Shown one piece after another: positions 14,282 through 20,594 of a stretch of 20,594 bases of DNA; positions within the stretch are counted from its first letter, which is position 1, and each line of letters begins with the position of its first letter. The notes under the pieces were generated by a model. That model saw nothing but the letters and a program-made list of their open reading frames with translations. It made no database searches and was not told where the DNA came from. The translations under genes were made by a program, and so were the position numbers. This stretch comes from Caryophanales bacterium UBA6768 (GTDB lineage: Bacteria > Bacillota > Bacilli > Bacillales_D > Amphibacillaceae), in assembly GCA_002453315.1 (NCBI GenBank), contig DKGO01000186.1:1-20594 (forward strand), read 5' to 3'.

Positions 14282-14539
14282 ATGGCTTGGTTCCCTCGTA
14301 GAGAACAACCTAGGCCTAGACCAATGACAGCGCGACCTATCGTTTGCCCGACAAAAACAATTGAAGAAGACATCTATGAGCCTGTCATCGTTCCGGTAAT
14401 TCACCCGACACACACACGATATAACCATCATAAGATTTACGAATATCAACATCATTGTCCGCATACAGTATCACACCACACGAACGTCTCTCACAAACAT
14501 GTCAATTGCAGTTGTCCTGGTCGTCGAGGCCGTTGGTAA
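14282..14539 (+). CDS. cotD: CotD-like inner spore coat protein
   Basis: Small (85 aa) structural protein of the spore coat, made late in the mother cell. It is rich in His, Pro, Tyr and Arg with four Cys. The PTHTRYNHHKIYEYQHHCPH and VSHHTNVSHKHVN segments show the histidine-dense, PHT/HPTHT-like pattern of CotD, and IVPVIHPTHT resembles its central block. The Arg/Pro-rich opening (RREQPRPRPMTARP) and the ending CSCPGRRGRW differ from B. subtilis CotD. ATG 14282 follows AAAGGGAGGAG. A sigma-K-type promoter precedes it and a terminator follows; it is next to gpsB, near the cotD position in B. subtilis. Assigned by composition and context. Confidence 0.75.
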   Translation: MAWFPRREQPRPRPMTARPIVCPTKTIEEDIYEPVIVPVIHPTHTRYNHHKIYEYQHHCPHTVSHHTNVSHKHVNCSCPGRRGRW

Positions 14540-14584
14540 CTTAATTAAGAACTGTTTGAGACACTCATAGTGGAAACTAACTGA

Positions 14585-14620
14585 GAACGGACCTGACACA
14601 GAGGTTCGTTCCTTTTCTCT
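14585..14620 (+). terminator. Terminator after the cotD-like gene
   Basis: 10-bp stem GAACGGACCT / AGGTTCGTTC with one G-T wobble, loop GACACAG, then a pyrimidine/T-rich tail (CTTTTCTCT). Confidence 0.75.
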
Positions 14621-14692
14621 AACTCAAAATTGACAATTTCGTTAGCATCTGAAAAAATAAGATTAAATGTAATGAACTAGTGAGGTGGCCAG

Positions 14693-15004
14693 ATGAAAGT
14701 TGATAACATGATTCAATTAACTCCAAAAGATGTTTTAGAAAAAGATTTTAAAACTGGTCTTCGTGGTTATAAACAAGATGAAGTAGATAAATTTCTTGAT
14801 ATCGTTATTAAAGATTATGAACGTTTCCAAATTGAGTTAGAAAAAATGCAAAATGAGAATACCCGCTTAAAAAGAGAGTTAAATAAACTAAATGAACTAC
14901 AAAAGCGCTCAAATACATCAACTGGCAATACAAATTATGACATTTTAAAGCGTCTATCTAATTTAGAAAAGCACGTCTTCGGAAGTAAATTATATGAGGA
15001 TTAA
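14693..15004 (+). CDS. gpsB: Cell-cycle protein GpsB (DivIVA-like)
   Basis: Shuttles between septum and side wall and guides class A penicillin-binding proteins such as PBP1, which ponA encodes in this same window. 103 aa. The DivIVA-type N-terminal domain includes [28 protein letters not shown] (about 9-36), with the characteristic GYKQDEVD loop. A coiled coil follows (about 38-72), then a linker and the conserved trimerising end [22 protein letters not shown] 14693 follows TGAGGTGG. A perfect TTGACA lies at 14630-14635, but no good -10 at normal spacing was found. It is followed by rnpB, exactly as in B. subtilis. Confidence 0.97.
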   Translation: MKVDNMIQLTPKDVLEKDFKTGLRGYKQDEVDKFLDIVIKDYERFQIELEKMQNENTRLKRELNKLNELQKRSNTSTGNTNYDILKRLSNLEKHVFGSKLYED

Positions 15005-15016
15005 TTTAGACATATG

Positions 15017-15045
15017 TTGCAATACTATTATTATTGTTATATAAT
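15017..15045 (+). promoter_or_regulatory. Sigma-A promoter for rnpB
   Basis: TTGCAA (15017-15022), 17 bases, perfect TATAAT (15040-15045). The predicted start near 15052 is about ten bases before the first base of the RNase P RNA P1 helix. Confidence 0.8.
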
Positions 15046-15061
15046 GAAGAATGGTCACTAC

Positions 15062-15470
15062 GTTAGTAACGCTTGGGTAATCGCTGCATTTTTAAAAATG
15101 TAGAGGAAAGTCCATGCTCGCACGGTCTGCGATGACCGTAGTGTTCGTGCCTAATGAAACAATAAGTTAGGGTAATTTGGTTTCGACTGAATTAACGGCA
15201 GGGACAACACCTAAGTCAATTTTGATATGGTGTTTCAACCTATAAAGGTGCCACAGTGACGTAGTTCTCATGGAAACATGAGAGGTGGAACGAGGTAAAC
15301 CCCACGAGTGAGAAACCCAAAATTTGGTAGGGGAGCTTTCTCAAAGGAATTGAACGGAGAGAAAGCCGGCTTTATTGCCGGAGATAGATGATTACCACCA
15401 AAGTACGAGGTTGTATCCGTATGCAGTACGATGGTACAAAACATGGCTTATAGAGCGTTACTAACTTGAC
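15062..15470 (+). ncRNA. rnpB: RNase P RNA (Bacillus B-type)
   Basis: Catalytic RNA that trims the 5' leader from precursor tRNAs. The ends form a perfect 10-bp P1 helix (GTTAGTAACG at 15062-15071 with CGTTACTAAC at 15456-15465). Conserved blocks appear in order: GGGTAATCGCTGC, GAGGAAAGTCCATGCTCGCA, GTAGTGTTCGTGCC, GTGCCACAGTGACG, GTGGAACG.GGTAAACCCC, GAGAAACCCAAA, GGTAGGGGAGC, GATAGATGATT, AGTACGAGG and ACAAAACATGGCTTA. Overall it aligns by eye with the B. subtilis B-type RNA, about 400 bases. The last few bases at the 3' end are approximate. Flanked by gpsB and ypsC, as in B. subtilis. Confidence 0.98.
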
Positions 15471-15481
15471 TATTCTAGTAC

Positions 15482-15512
15482 AAGTCCTTTCTTAATTAAA
15501 GGACTTTTTTTT
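15482..15512 (+). terminator. Terminator after rnpB
   Basis: 9-bp perfect stem AAGTCCTTT / AAAGGACTT, loop CTTAATT, then six more T. Confidence 0.92.
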
Positions 15513-15578
15513 ATAAACATTATTTGCTATTTTATTACTTACATGAAGAGAATAGATTAACTAATTGGAGCTAATACA

Positions 15579-16712
15579 ATGAATAAATTTACATTGATTG
15601 CCACTGCTGCAATGGGCATAGAAGCACTCGTTGCAAGAGAAGTGCGCGCGCTCGGCTTTGACAATGTCCAAGTTGATAACGGAAGAGTAACATACGAGTC
15701 AGATGCGCAAGGCATTTGCCGCTCAAATTATTGGTTACGAACTGCAGATAGAATTAAATTAGTTGTTGGTGAGTTTAAAGCAACAAGCTATGATGAATTA
15801 TTTGAAAAAACGAAGGCATTACCGTGGGCTGATATATTACCAATCGACGCAGAATTCCCTGTCATTGGACGTTCTGTACAATCGAAGCTCTATAGTGTTC
15901 CAGATTGCCAAGCGATCGTTAAAAAGGCAGTCGTCGAAAGCTTAAAACAAAAGCATAATATTTCTTGGTTTGAAGAGAGCGGCTCCTTTTACCGGATTGA
16001 AGTTGCCTTACATAAAGATATCGCTACGCTTACAATTGATACGAGTGGAGATGGACTTCATAAACGAGGGTATCGAGCTTTGCATAATATTGCACCATTA
16101 AAAGAAACGCTAGCAGCAGCAATGATTATGCTTACCAACTGGCGGCACGATAAACCTTTTGTCGATCCATTCTGTGGTTCAGGAACAATACCAATTGAAG
16201 CTGCCATGATTGGTCAAAATATAGCACCTGGCTTCAACCGAAACTTTGCTTCCCAAAATTGGGCAATTATTCCACCTACCGTATGGAGACAAGCAGAAGA
16301 AGAGGTTGAGGATTTAGCAAAATACGATCGAAAACTCGAGATAACAGGATCGGACATTGATCATAAAATGATTGAGCTATCTATACATAATGCAGCTGAA
16401 GCAGGTTTATCTGAACTGATCCAGTTTAAACAGATGCAAGTCAAAGACTTTAATACGAATAAAGAAGGTGGAGCCATCGTATGTAATCCGCCTTATGGGG
16501 AAAGAATCGGTGACCGAGAAGAAGTTGAGCAACTTTACCGAGATATGGGCGACACATTCCGTAAATTCCCAACTTGGTCAGTATACACATTAACTTCTAA
16601 TGAAAGATTTGAAAAGCTTTATGGAAAGCAAGCAACAAGAAAGCGCAAACTGTATAACGGAAATATTAAAACTGATTATTATCAATTTTTTGGGAAAAGA
16701 CCTAGGAATTAA
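15579..16712 (+). CDS. ypsC: THUMP-domain rRNA methyltransferase, YpsC/RlmL family
   Basis: Probable S-adenosylmethionine-dependent guanine-N2 methyltransferase acting on 23S rRNA, by analogy with the methyltransferase half of E. coli RlmL. The exact target here is inferred. 377 aa, like B. subtilis YpsC. An N-terminal ferredoxin-like/THUMP region (about 1-155) recognises RNA. The Rossmann-type domain has motif I DPFCGSG at 196-202, the acidic ribose-binding loop GSDID at 257-261, and the catalytic NPPYGER at 303-309, typical of N-methylation of exocyclic amines. ATG 15579 follows TTGGAGC. It lies next to rnpB and gpsB, conserved in Bacillus. Confidence 0.92.
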   Translation: MNKFTLIATAAMGIEALVAREVRALGFDNVQVDNGRVTYESDAQGICRSNYWLRTADRIKLVVGEFKATSYDELFEKTKALPWADILPIDAEFPVIGRSVQSKLYSVPDCQAIVKKAVVESLKQKHNISWFEESGSFYRIEVALHKDIATLTIDTSGDGLHKRGYRALHNIAPLKETLAAAMIMLTNWRHDKPFVDPFCGSGTIPIEAAMIGQNIAPGFNRNFASQNWAIIPPTVWRQAEEEVEDLAKYDRKLEITGSDIDHKMIELSIHNAAEAGLSELIQFKQMQVKDFNTNKEGGAIVCNPPYGERIGDREEVEQLYRDMGDTFRKFPTWSVYTLTSNERFEKLYGKQATRKRKLYNGNIKTDYYQFFGKRPRN

Positions 16713-16721
16713 TTCTCATCT

Positions 16722-16769
16722 TTGGTAAATAATGATTACATCATATATACTTCAGGGTAGTACACTACC
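16722..16769 (+). promoter_or_regulatory. Candidate promoter with palindromic operator-like site for yneT
   Basis: TTGGTA (16722-16727), 18 bases, TATACT (16746-16751). Directly after it, over the predicted start site, is the inverted repeat GGTAGT-AC-ACTACC (16756-16769). It could be a repressor site or a small hairpin at the 5' end of the mRNA. No regulator is suggested. Confidence 0.4.
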
Positions 16770-16783
16770 TAAGAGGTGATATT

Positions 16784-17200
16784 GTGGCTGAAAATGTAGA
16801 GGAAACAATTAAAAAAGTAATTAATGAAAAGAACAGAATTGCTGTCGTTGGCTTGTCCGACAATCCAGAACGAACATCTTACAGCGTAACAGAAGCGATG
16901 AAAAATGCTGGATATGAAATCATTCCTGTCAATCCAATGATAAATGAGTGGCTCGGAATTCCAGCTGTTTCTTCGTTAAAGGACATCGATGGTCACGTTG
17001 AAGTCGTTAATGTCTTTCGACAAAGTAAATTTTTACCCGATATTGCCAAAGAAACAGTTGAAATAGGCGCTGATGTTCTTTGGGCCCAACTCGGTGTCGA
17101 GAATGAAGAAGCTAAACAATATGCTGAAGAAAATGGAGTCACCGTCATAATGGATCGTTGCATCAAAGTAGAGCACGCTAAGTACAAAAATAAAATATAA
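16784..17200 (+). CDS. yneT: CoA-binding (Rossmann-fold) protein, YneT/YccU family
   Basis: 138-aa single-domain protein of the CoA-binding family related to the N-terminal domain of succinyl-CoA synthetase alpha; cellular role unknown. The nucleotide-binding strand-turn-helix IAVVGLSDNPERTSY is at about 18-32, then IIPVNPMINEWLG, VVNVFRQSKFLPDI, ADVLWAQLGVENEEA and VIMDRCIKVEH, the last carrying the family cysteine. The GTG start at 16784 is set by AAGAGGTGAT. It precedes parE, as yneT does in B. subtilis, but is separated by its own terminator. Confidence 0.9.
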   Translation: MAENVEETIKKVINEKNRIAVVGLSDNPERTSYSVTEAMKNAGYEIIPVNPMINEWLGIPAVSSLKDIDGHVEVVNVFRQSKFLPDIAKETVEIGADVLWAQLGVENEEAKQYAEENGVTVIMDRCIKVEHAKYKNKI

Positions 17201-17202
17201 CA

Positions 17203-17235
17203 AAGAAACTCGGCCTTTGCCGGGTTTTCTTTTTC
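17203..17235 (+). terminator. Terminator after yneT
   Basis: Stem AAGAAACTCGGC / GCCGGGTTTTCTT (T-G wobble and a small bulge), loop CTTT, then a T-rich tail. It begins three bases after the yneT stop. Confidence 0.8.
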
Positions 17236-17378
17236 ACGAAATGTTAATGTATTTCAACAACATATGTGCTATTCTATTATGGACTTTTGACTTAACGGAA
17301 AAATGGAAACGTGCGTTCCCTTATGATAAACTTAAGTTATTGCAATTTCTTGTTACTGAAAGGAGTTCGACTTGTTAC

Positions 17379-19343
17379 ATGACAAATTACACTGAATACA
17401 CAGATGATACAATTCAAGTACTTGAAGGGCTAGAAGCGATTAGAAAACGACCTGGAATGTATATTGGGAGTACAGATAGCAGAGGCTTACATCATCTTGT
17501 ATATGAAATTGTAGACAACTCCGTTGATGAAGCATTAGCTGGCTTTGGAAACAAAATTACCGTGACGATTCATCAAGATAACAGCATAAGTATTAGCGAT
17601 GAAGGTAGAGGGATGCCTGTCGGGATGCATGAATCCGGTAAGCCAACACCAGAAGTCATCTTAACGGTCCTCCACGCTGGTGGAAAGTTTGGACAAGGCG
17701 GCTACAAAACAAGTGGTGGCCTTCACGGTGTTGGAGCTTCTGTAGTGAATGCGCTTAGCGAGTGGCTTAATGTAACTATCCATAGAGGAGGACAATCGTA
17801 CAAACAACGGTTTGAGAACGGCGGTAATCCCGTCACGACCCTTGAAGTAATAGGAAAAACGCGAAAATCGGGAACAACAATCCAATTTAAACCCGACCCA
17901 ACCATTTTTGCGGTCACTACCTTTAATTATGATACGTTGAGTGAGCGCTTACGAGAAGCTGCTTTTTTAATGAAAGGCCTAGAAATAAAGCTTGTCGATG
18001 AGCGCAATGATAAAAGTGAAAGCTTCTACTTTGAAACAGGAATAGAAGCCTTTATTGATTATTTAAACGAAGATAAAGAAACACTCCATCCTGTCGTTAT
18101 GTTTGAAGGTACACATGGAAATATTCAAGTTGAGTTCGCCTTTCAATATAACGATGGCTTTACTGAAAACATTTTATCTTTTGTAAATAATGTGCGAACA
18201 AAAGATGGAGGAACACATGAGTCTGGTGCAAAAACTGCCATGACTCGAGTGATTAACGATTACGCCCGAAAAACTCAGCTTTTAAAGGAAAGAGATAACA
18301 ATTTAGACGGCAATGATATTCGTGAAGGATTTACAGGCATCATTTCAGTTAAGATTTCTGAAGATAAATTACAATTTGAAGGACAAACAAAAGGAAAACT
18401 TGGAACGAGTGAGGCACGCTCTGCTGTTGATGCAGTCGTATCAGAGAAGCTCTCTTATTTTCTTGAGGAAAACCCACAATCAGCTGAGATGCTTATCAAA
18501 AAGGCAATACGTGCCACACAAGCTAGGGAAGCCGCAAGAAAGGCAAGAGAAGACGCACGTTCAGGAAAGAGAAATAGAAGGGGAGATGCGCTTTTAAGCG
18601 GAAAATTAACGCCTGCCACTTCGAGGAATACTGACCGTAATGAACTTTATTTAGTTGAAGGTGATTCCGCCGGAGGCTCAGCAAAGCAAGGTAGAGATCG
18701 CCGTTTTCAAGCGATCCTTCCACTACGTGGAAAAGTAATCAACACCGAAAGAGCAAGTTTAGAAGATATATTCAAAAACGAAGAAATTAATACGATTATT
18801 CATGCAATTGGAGCTGGGGTTGGTCCTGACTTTGAATTAGAGGATGTTAATTACGATAAAGTAATCATTATGACTGATGCTGATACTGACGGTGCCCACA
18901 TTCAAGTTTTACTACTTACGTTTTTCTATCGTTATATGAAACCATTAATTGAAGCAGGTAAAGTTTTTATTGCACTGCCTCCTCTTTACAAAGTTAGTAA
19001 AGGAAGTGGCAAAAAAGAAAAAGTGCAATATGCTTGGAATGAAGATGATCTTGAGAAAGCAATTAAAGTAGTTGGAAAGGGCTATTCCATTCAACGTTAT
19101 AAAGGCTTAGGAGAAATGAATGCTGATCAACTGTTTGAAACAACAATGAATCCGGAGACAAGAACATTAATTCGAATCAATATTGAAGATGTCGCACGTG
19201 CAGAACGAAGAGTAACCGTTTTAATGGGGAATAAAGTTGAACCAAGACGACAATGGATTGAATCAAATGTACAATTTGGTTTAAATGAAGAAACAAATAT
19301 ACTAGACAACGAGAATTTACAGCTTGAATTAGAACTTAAGTAA
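17379..19343 (+). CDS. parE: DNA topoisomerase IV subunit B, ParE
   Basis: ATPase subunit of topoisomerase IV, which unlinks daughter chromosomes. From ATG 17379 it is 654 aa, the normal length. The GHKL ATPase has EIVDNSVDEALAG (Asn47), DEGRGMPVG (Asp74) and GGLHGVGASVVNALS. The transducer domain is in the middle. The TOPRIM domain has EGDSAGG (Glu427) and the DADTD acidic set (Asp500, 502, 504), followed by RYKGLGEMNADQL near the end. AAAGGAG at 17360-17366 supports this start, with a rather long 12-base spacing. An in-frame TTG at 17217 would add 54 residues but lies inside the yneT terminator and is rejected. A weak extended -10 (TGCTATTCT, 17267-17275) may be its promoter. parC follows 13 bases later. 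Confidence 0.97.
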   Translation: MTNYTEYTDDTIQVLEGLEAIRKRPGMYIGSTDSRGLHHLVYEIVDNSVDEALAGFGNKITVTIHQDNSISISDEGRGMPVGMHESGKPTPEVILTVLHAGGKFGQGGYKTSGGLHGVGASVVNALSEWLNVTIHRGGQSYKQRFENGGNPVTTLEVIGKTRKSGTTIQFKPDPTIFAVTTFNYDTLSERLREAAFLMKGLEIKLVDERNDKSESFYFETGIEAFIDYLNEDKETLHPVVMFEGTHGNIQVEFAFQYNDGFTENILSFVNNVRTKDGGTHESGAKTAMTRVINDYARKTQLLKERDNNLDGNDIREGFTGIISVKISEDKLQFEGQTKGKLGTSEARSAVDAVVSEKLSYFLEENPQSAEMLIKKAIRATQAREAARKAREDARSGKRNRRGDALLSGKLTPATSRNTDRNELYLVEGDSAGGSAKQGRDRRFQAILPLRGKVINTERASLEDIFKNEEINTIIHAIGAGVGPDFELEDVNYDKVIIMTDADTDGAHIQVLLLTFFYRYMKPLIEAGKVFIALPPLYKVSKGSGKKEKVQYAWNEDDLEKAIKVVGKGYSIQRYKGLGEMNADQLFETTMNPETRTLIRINIEDVARAERRVTVLMGNKVEPRRQWIESNVQFGLNEETNILDNENLQLELELK

Positions 19344-19356
19344 GGGTGATGATTAG

Positions 19357-20594
19357 GTGACTCAAGCAGAAAAGTTTCTTGAACTACCTTTAGAAGAAGT
19401 AATGGGTGACCGATTTGGTCGCTATAGTAAATATATTATTCAAGATCGTGCCTTACCTGATGCACGAGATGGCTTAAAACCAGTACAGAGAAGAATTCTA
19501 TATGCCATGCATCAAGATGGAAACACGGCCGATAAGCCATACCGAAAAGCTGCAAAAGCGGTTGGAAATGTGATTGGGAATTTCCATCCACACGGTGATT
19601 CCTCGGTCTATGATGCAATGGTCAGAATGAGTCAATCATGGAAAGTAAGGTATGAATTAATCGAAATGCATGGAAACAACGGAAGCATTGACGGCGATCC
19701 TCCGGCTGCTATGCGTTACACTGAGGCGAGAATAGCACCAATATCATCACAATTACTACGTGATATCGAAAAGCAAACCGTTGAATTCGCACCTAACTTT
19801 GATGATTCAATGGAAGAACCAGTCGTCCTACCTGCTATGTTTCCTAATTTACTTGTTAATGGTTCGACAGGAATTTCTGCTGGTTATGCAACAGAAATTC
19901 CACCTCATCAACTAGGTGAAGTGATCGACGCAGTCATTATGCAATTAGAAAACCCCGACTGCTCTCTTGACGAGCTTATGACAGTAATAAAAGGACCAGA
20001 CTTTCCAACAGGTGGAATTATTCAAGGTGTCGATGGAATTAAAAAAGCTTACGAAAGTGGGAAAGGACGGATTGTCGTTCGTGGCGTAGCGACAATTGAA
20101 AGCGTAAGAGGTGGCCGAGAACAAATTATAATTACTGAAATCCCCGCGGATGTAAATAAGGCAAATCTCGTAAAAAAAATCGATGAACTACGACTTGATC
20201 GGACGGTTGAAGGAATTGCCGAAGTCCGAGACGAAACAGATCGTACAGGTTTAAGAATTGTTATTGAATTAAGAAGAGACGCAGCTGCAAATGGAATTTT
20301 AAATTATTTATATAAAAACACTGATTTACAAGTGACCTATAACTTTAATATGGTCGCGATCTATAATAAAACACCTAAGCTTATGGGATTAAAAAAACTT
20401 TTAAACGCATATATCGAACATCAAAAAGAGGTCGTTACGAATCGGTCACAGTTTGACTTACAAAAAGCAAAAGAACGATTTCATATAGTCGAAGGGCTAA
20501 TCAAAGCAATTTCGATATTGGATGATGTCATTGCCACGATACGCCAATCGAAAGATAAGCAAGATGCTAAGAAGCGATTACAGGAGCAATTTGC
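19357..20594 (+). CDS. parC: DNA topoisomerase IV subunit A, ParC (3' end outside window)
   Basis: DNA-cleaving subunit of topoisomerase IV, partner of ParE. The first 412 codons are present and the frame is open to the window edge. GTG 19357 follows AAGGGTGAT. The winged-helix/CAP region has [21 protein letters not shown] at 31-51, the quinolone-resistance region [15 protein letters not shown] at 77-91, and the active-site Tyr121 in [11 protein letters not shown]. The tower domain follows. Ser82 and Asp86, which align with the usual resistance positions Ser80 and Glu84 of S. aureus GrlA, carry residues compatible with the sensitive state. The C-terminal DNA-wrapping blades, which separate ParC from GyrA, lie outside; the assignment rests on pairing with parE and on the sequence [21 protein letters not shown]. 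Confidence 0.97.
   Translation, partial: MTQAEKFLELPLEEVMGDRFGRYSKYIIQDRALPDARDGLKPVQRRILYAMHQDGNTADKPYRKAAKAVGNVIGNFHPHGDSSVYDAMVRMSQSWKVRYELIEMHGNNGSIDGDPPAAMRYTEARIAPISSQLLRDIEKQTVEFAPNFDDSMEEPVVLPAMFPNLLVNGSTGISAGYATEIPPHQLGEVIDAVIMQLENPDCSLDELMTVIKGPDFPTGGIIQGVDGIKKAYESGKGRIVVRGVATIESVRGGREQIIITEIPADVNKANLVKKIDELRLDRTVEGIAEVRDETDRTGLRIVIELRRDAAANGILNYLYKNTDLQVTYNFNMVAIYNKTPKLMGLKKLLNAYIEHQKEVVTNRSQFDLQKAKERFHIVEGLIKAISILDDVIATIRQSKDKQDAKKRLQEQF

Noticed and set aside
17217..17378. 54-residue N-terminal extension of ParE from TTG 17217
   Set aside because: The TTG lies in the yneT terminator stem, and the product from ATG 17379 already has full family length.

Overview
The window is chromosomal DNA of a spore-forming member of the Bacillaceae, most likely a halotolerant or alkaliphilic one. 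The evidence is low G+C content, gene products closest in layout to Bacillus subtilis (BirA-PanBCD, YpmB-AspB-DnaD-Nth-YpoC, RecU-PBP1A, GpsB-rnpB-YpsC, YneT-ParE-ParC), the sporulation genes racA and cotD, and a complete ectABC operon for the compatible solute ectoine. Start codons are often GTG or TTG and probably once CTG, each behind a strong Shine-Dalgarno sequence, as is normal for Firmicutes.

Layout. Bases 1-2931 hold the end of birA and panBCD (pantothenate supply), with a 200-base structured leader and terminator ahead of panB. Bases 3045-6630 hold ypmB, aspB, dnaD, nth and ypoC, all on the plus strand. Bases 6651-9806 hold recU-ponA on the minus strand, meeting ypoC head-on at one shared bidirectional terminator. 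Bases 10049-11029 hold racA and yppE. After a gene-free stretch of about 300 bases, ectA-ectB-ectC occupies 11367-13633. Then come a thioredoxin-like gene (13766-14089), a cotD-like spore coat gene behind a sigma-K-type promoter (14282-14539), gpsB, the RNase P RNA gene, the ypsC methyltransferase gene, a yneT-like CoA-binding protein gene, parE, and the first 412 codons of parC, which runs off the end.

How they fit together. Most genes are housekeeping: CoA precursor synthesis, amino-acid metabolism, replication initiation, base-excision repair, peptidoglycan synthesis with chromosome segregation (recU-ponA, gpsB, parEC), and RNA processing. Two layers are accessory. One is sporulation (racA for axial chromosome anchoring, cotD for the coat). 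The other is osmoadaptation: EctB makes diaminobutyrate, EctA acetylates it and EctC cyclises it to ectoine. The ect operon is a clean cassette between yppE and a thioredoxin-like gene.

No CRISPR array, insertion sequence, prophage, tRNA or toxin-antitoxin gene was seen, and I found no unmistakably new multi-gene system. The points most worth checking are the panB leader as a possible cis-regulatory RNA, the CTG start of ectA, the location of racA and ectABC, and several promoter or operator candidates.
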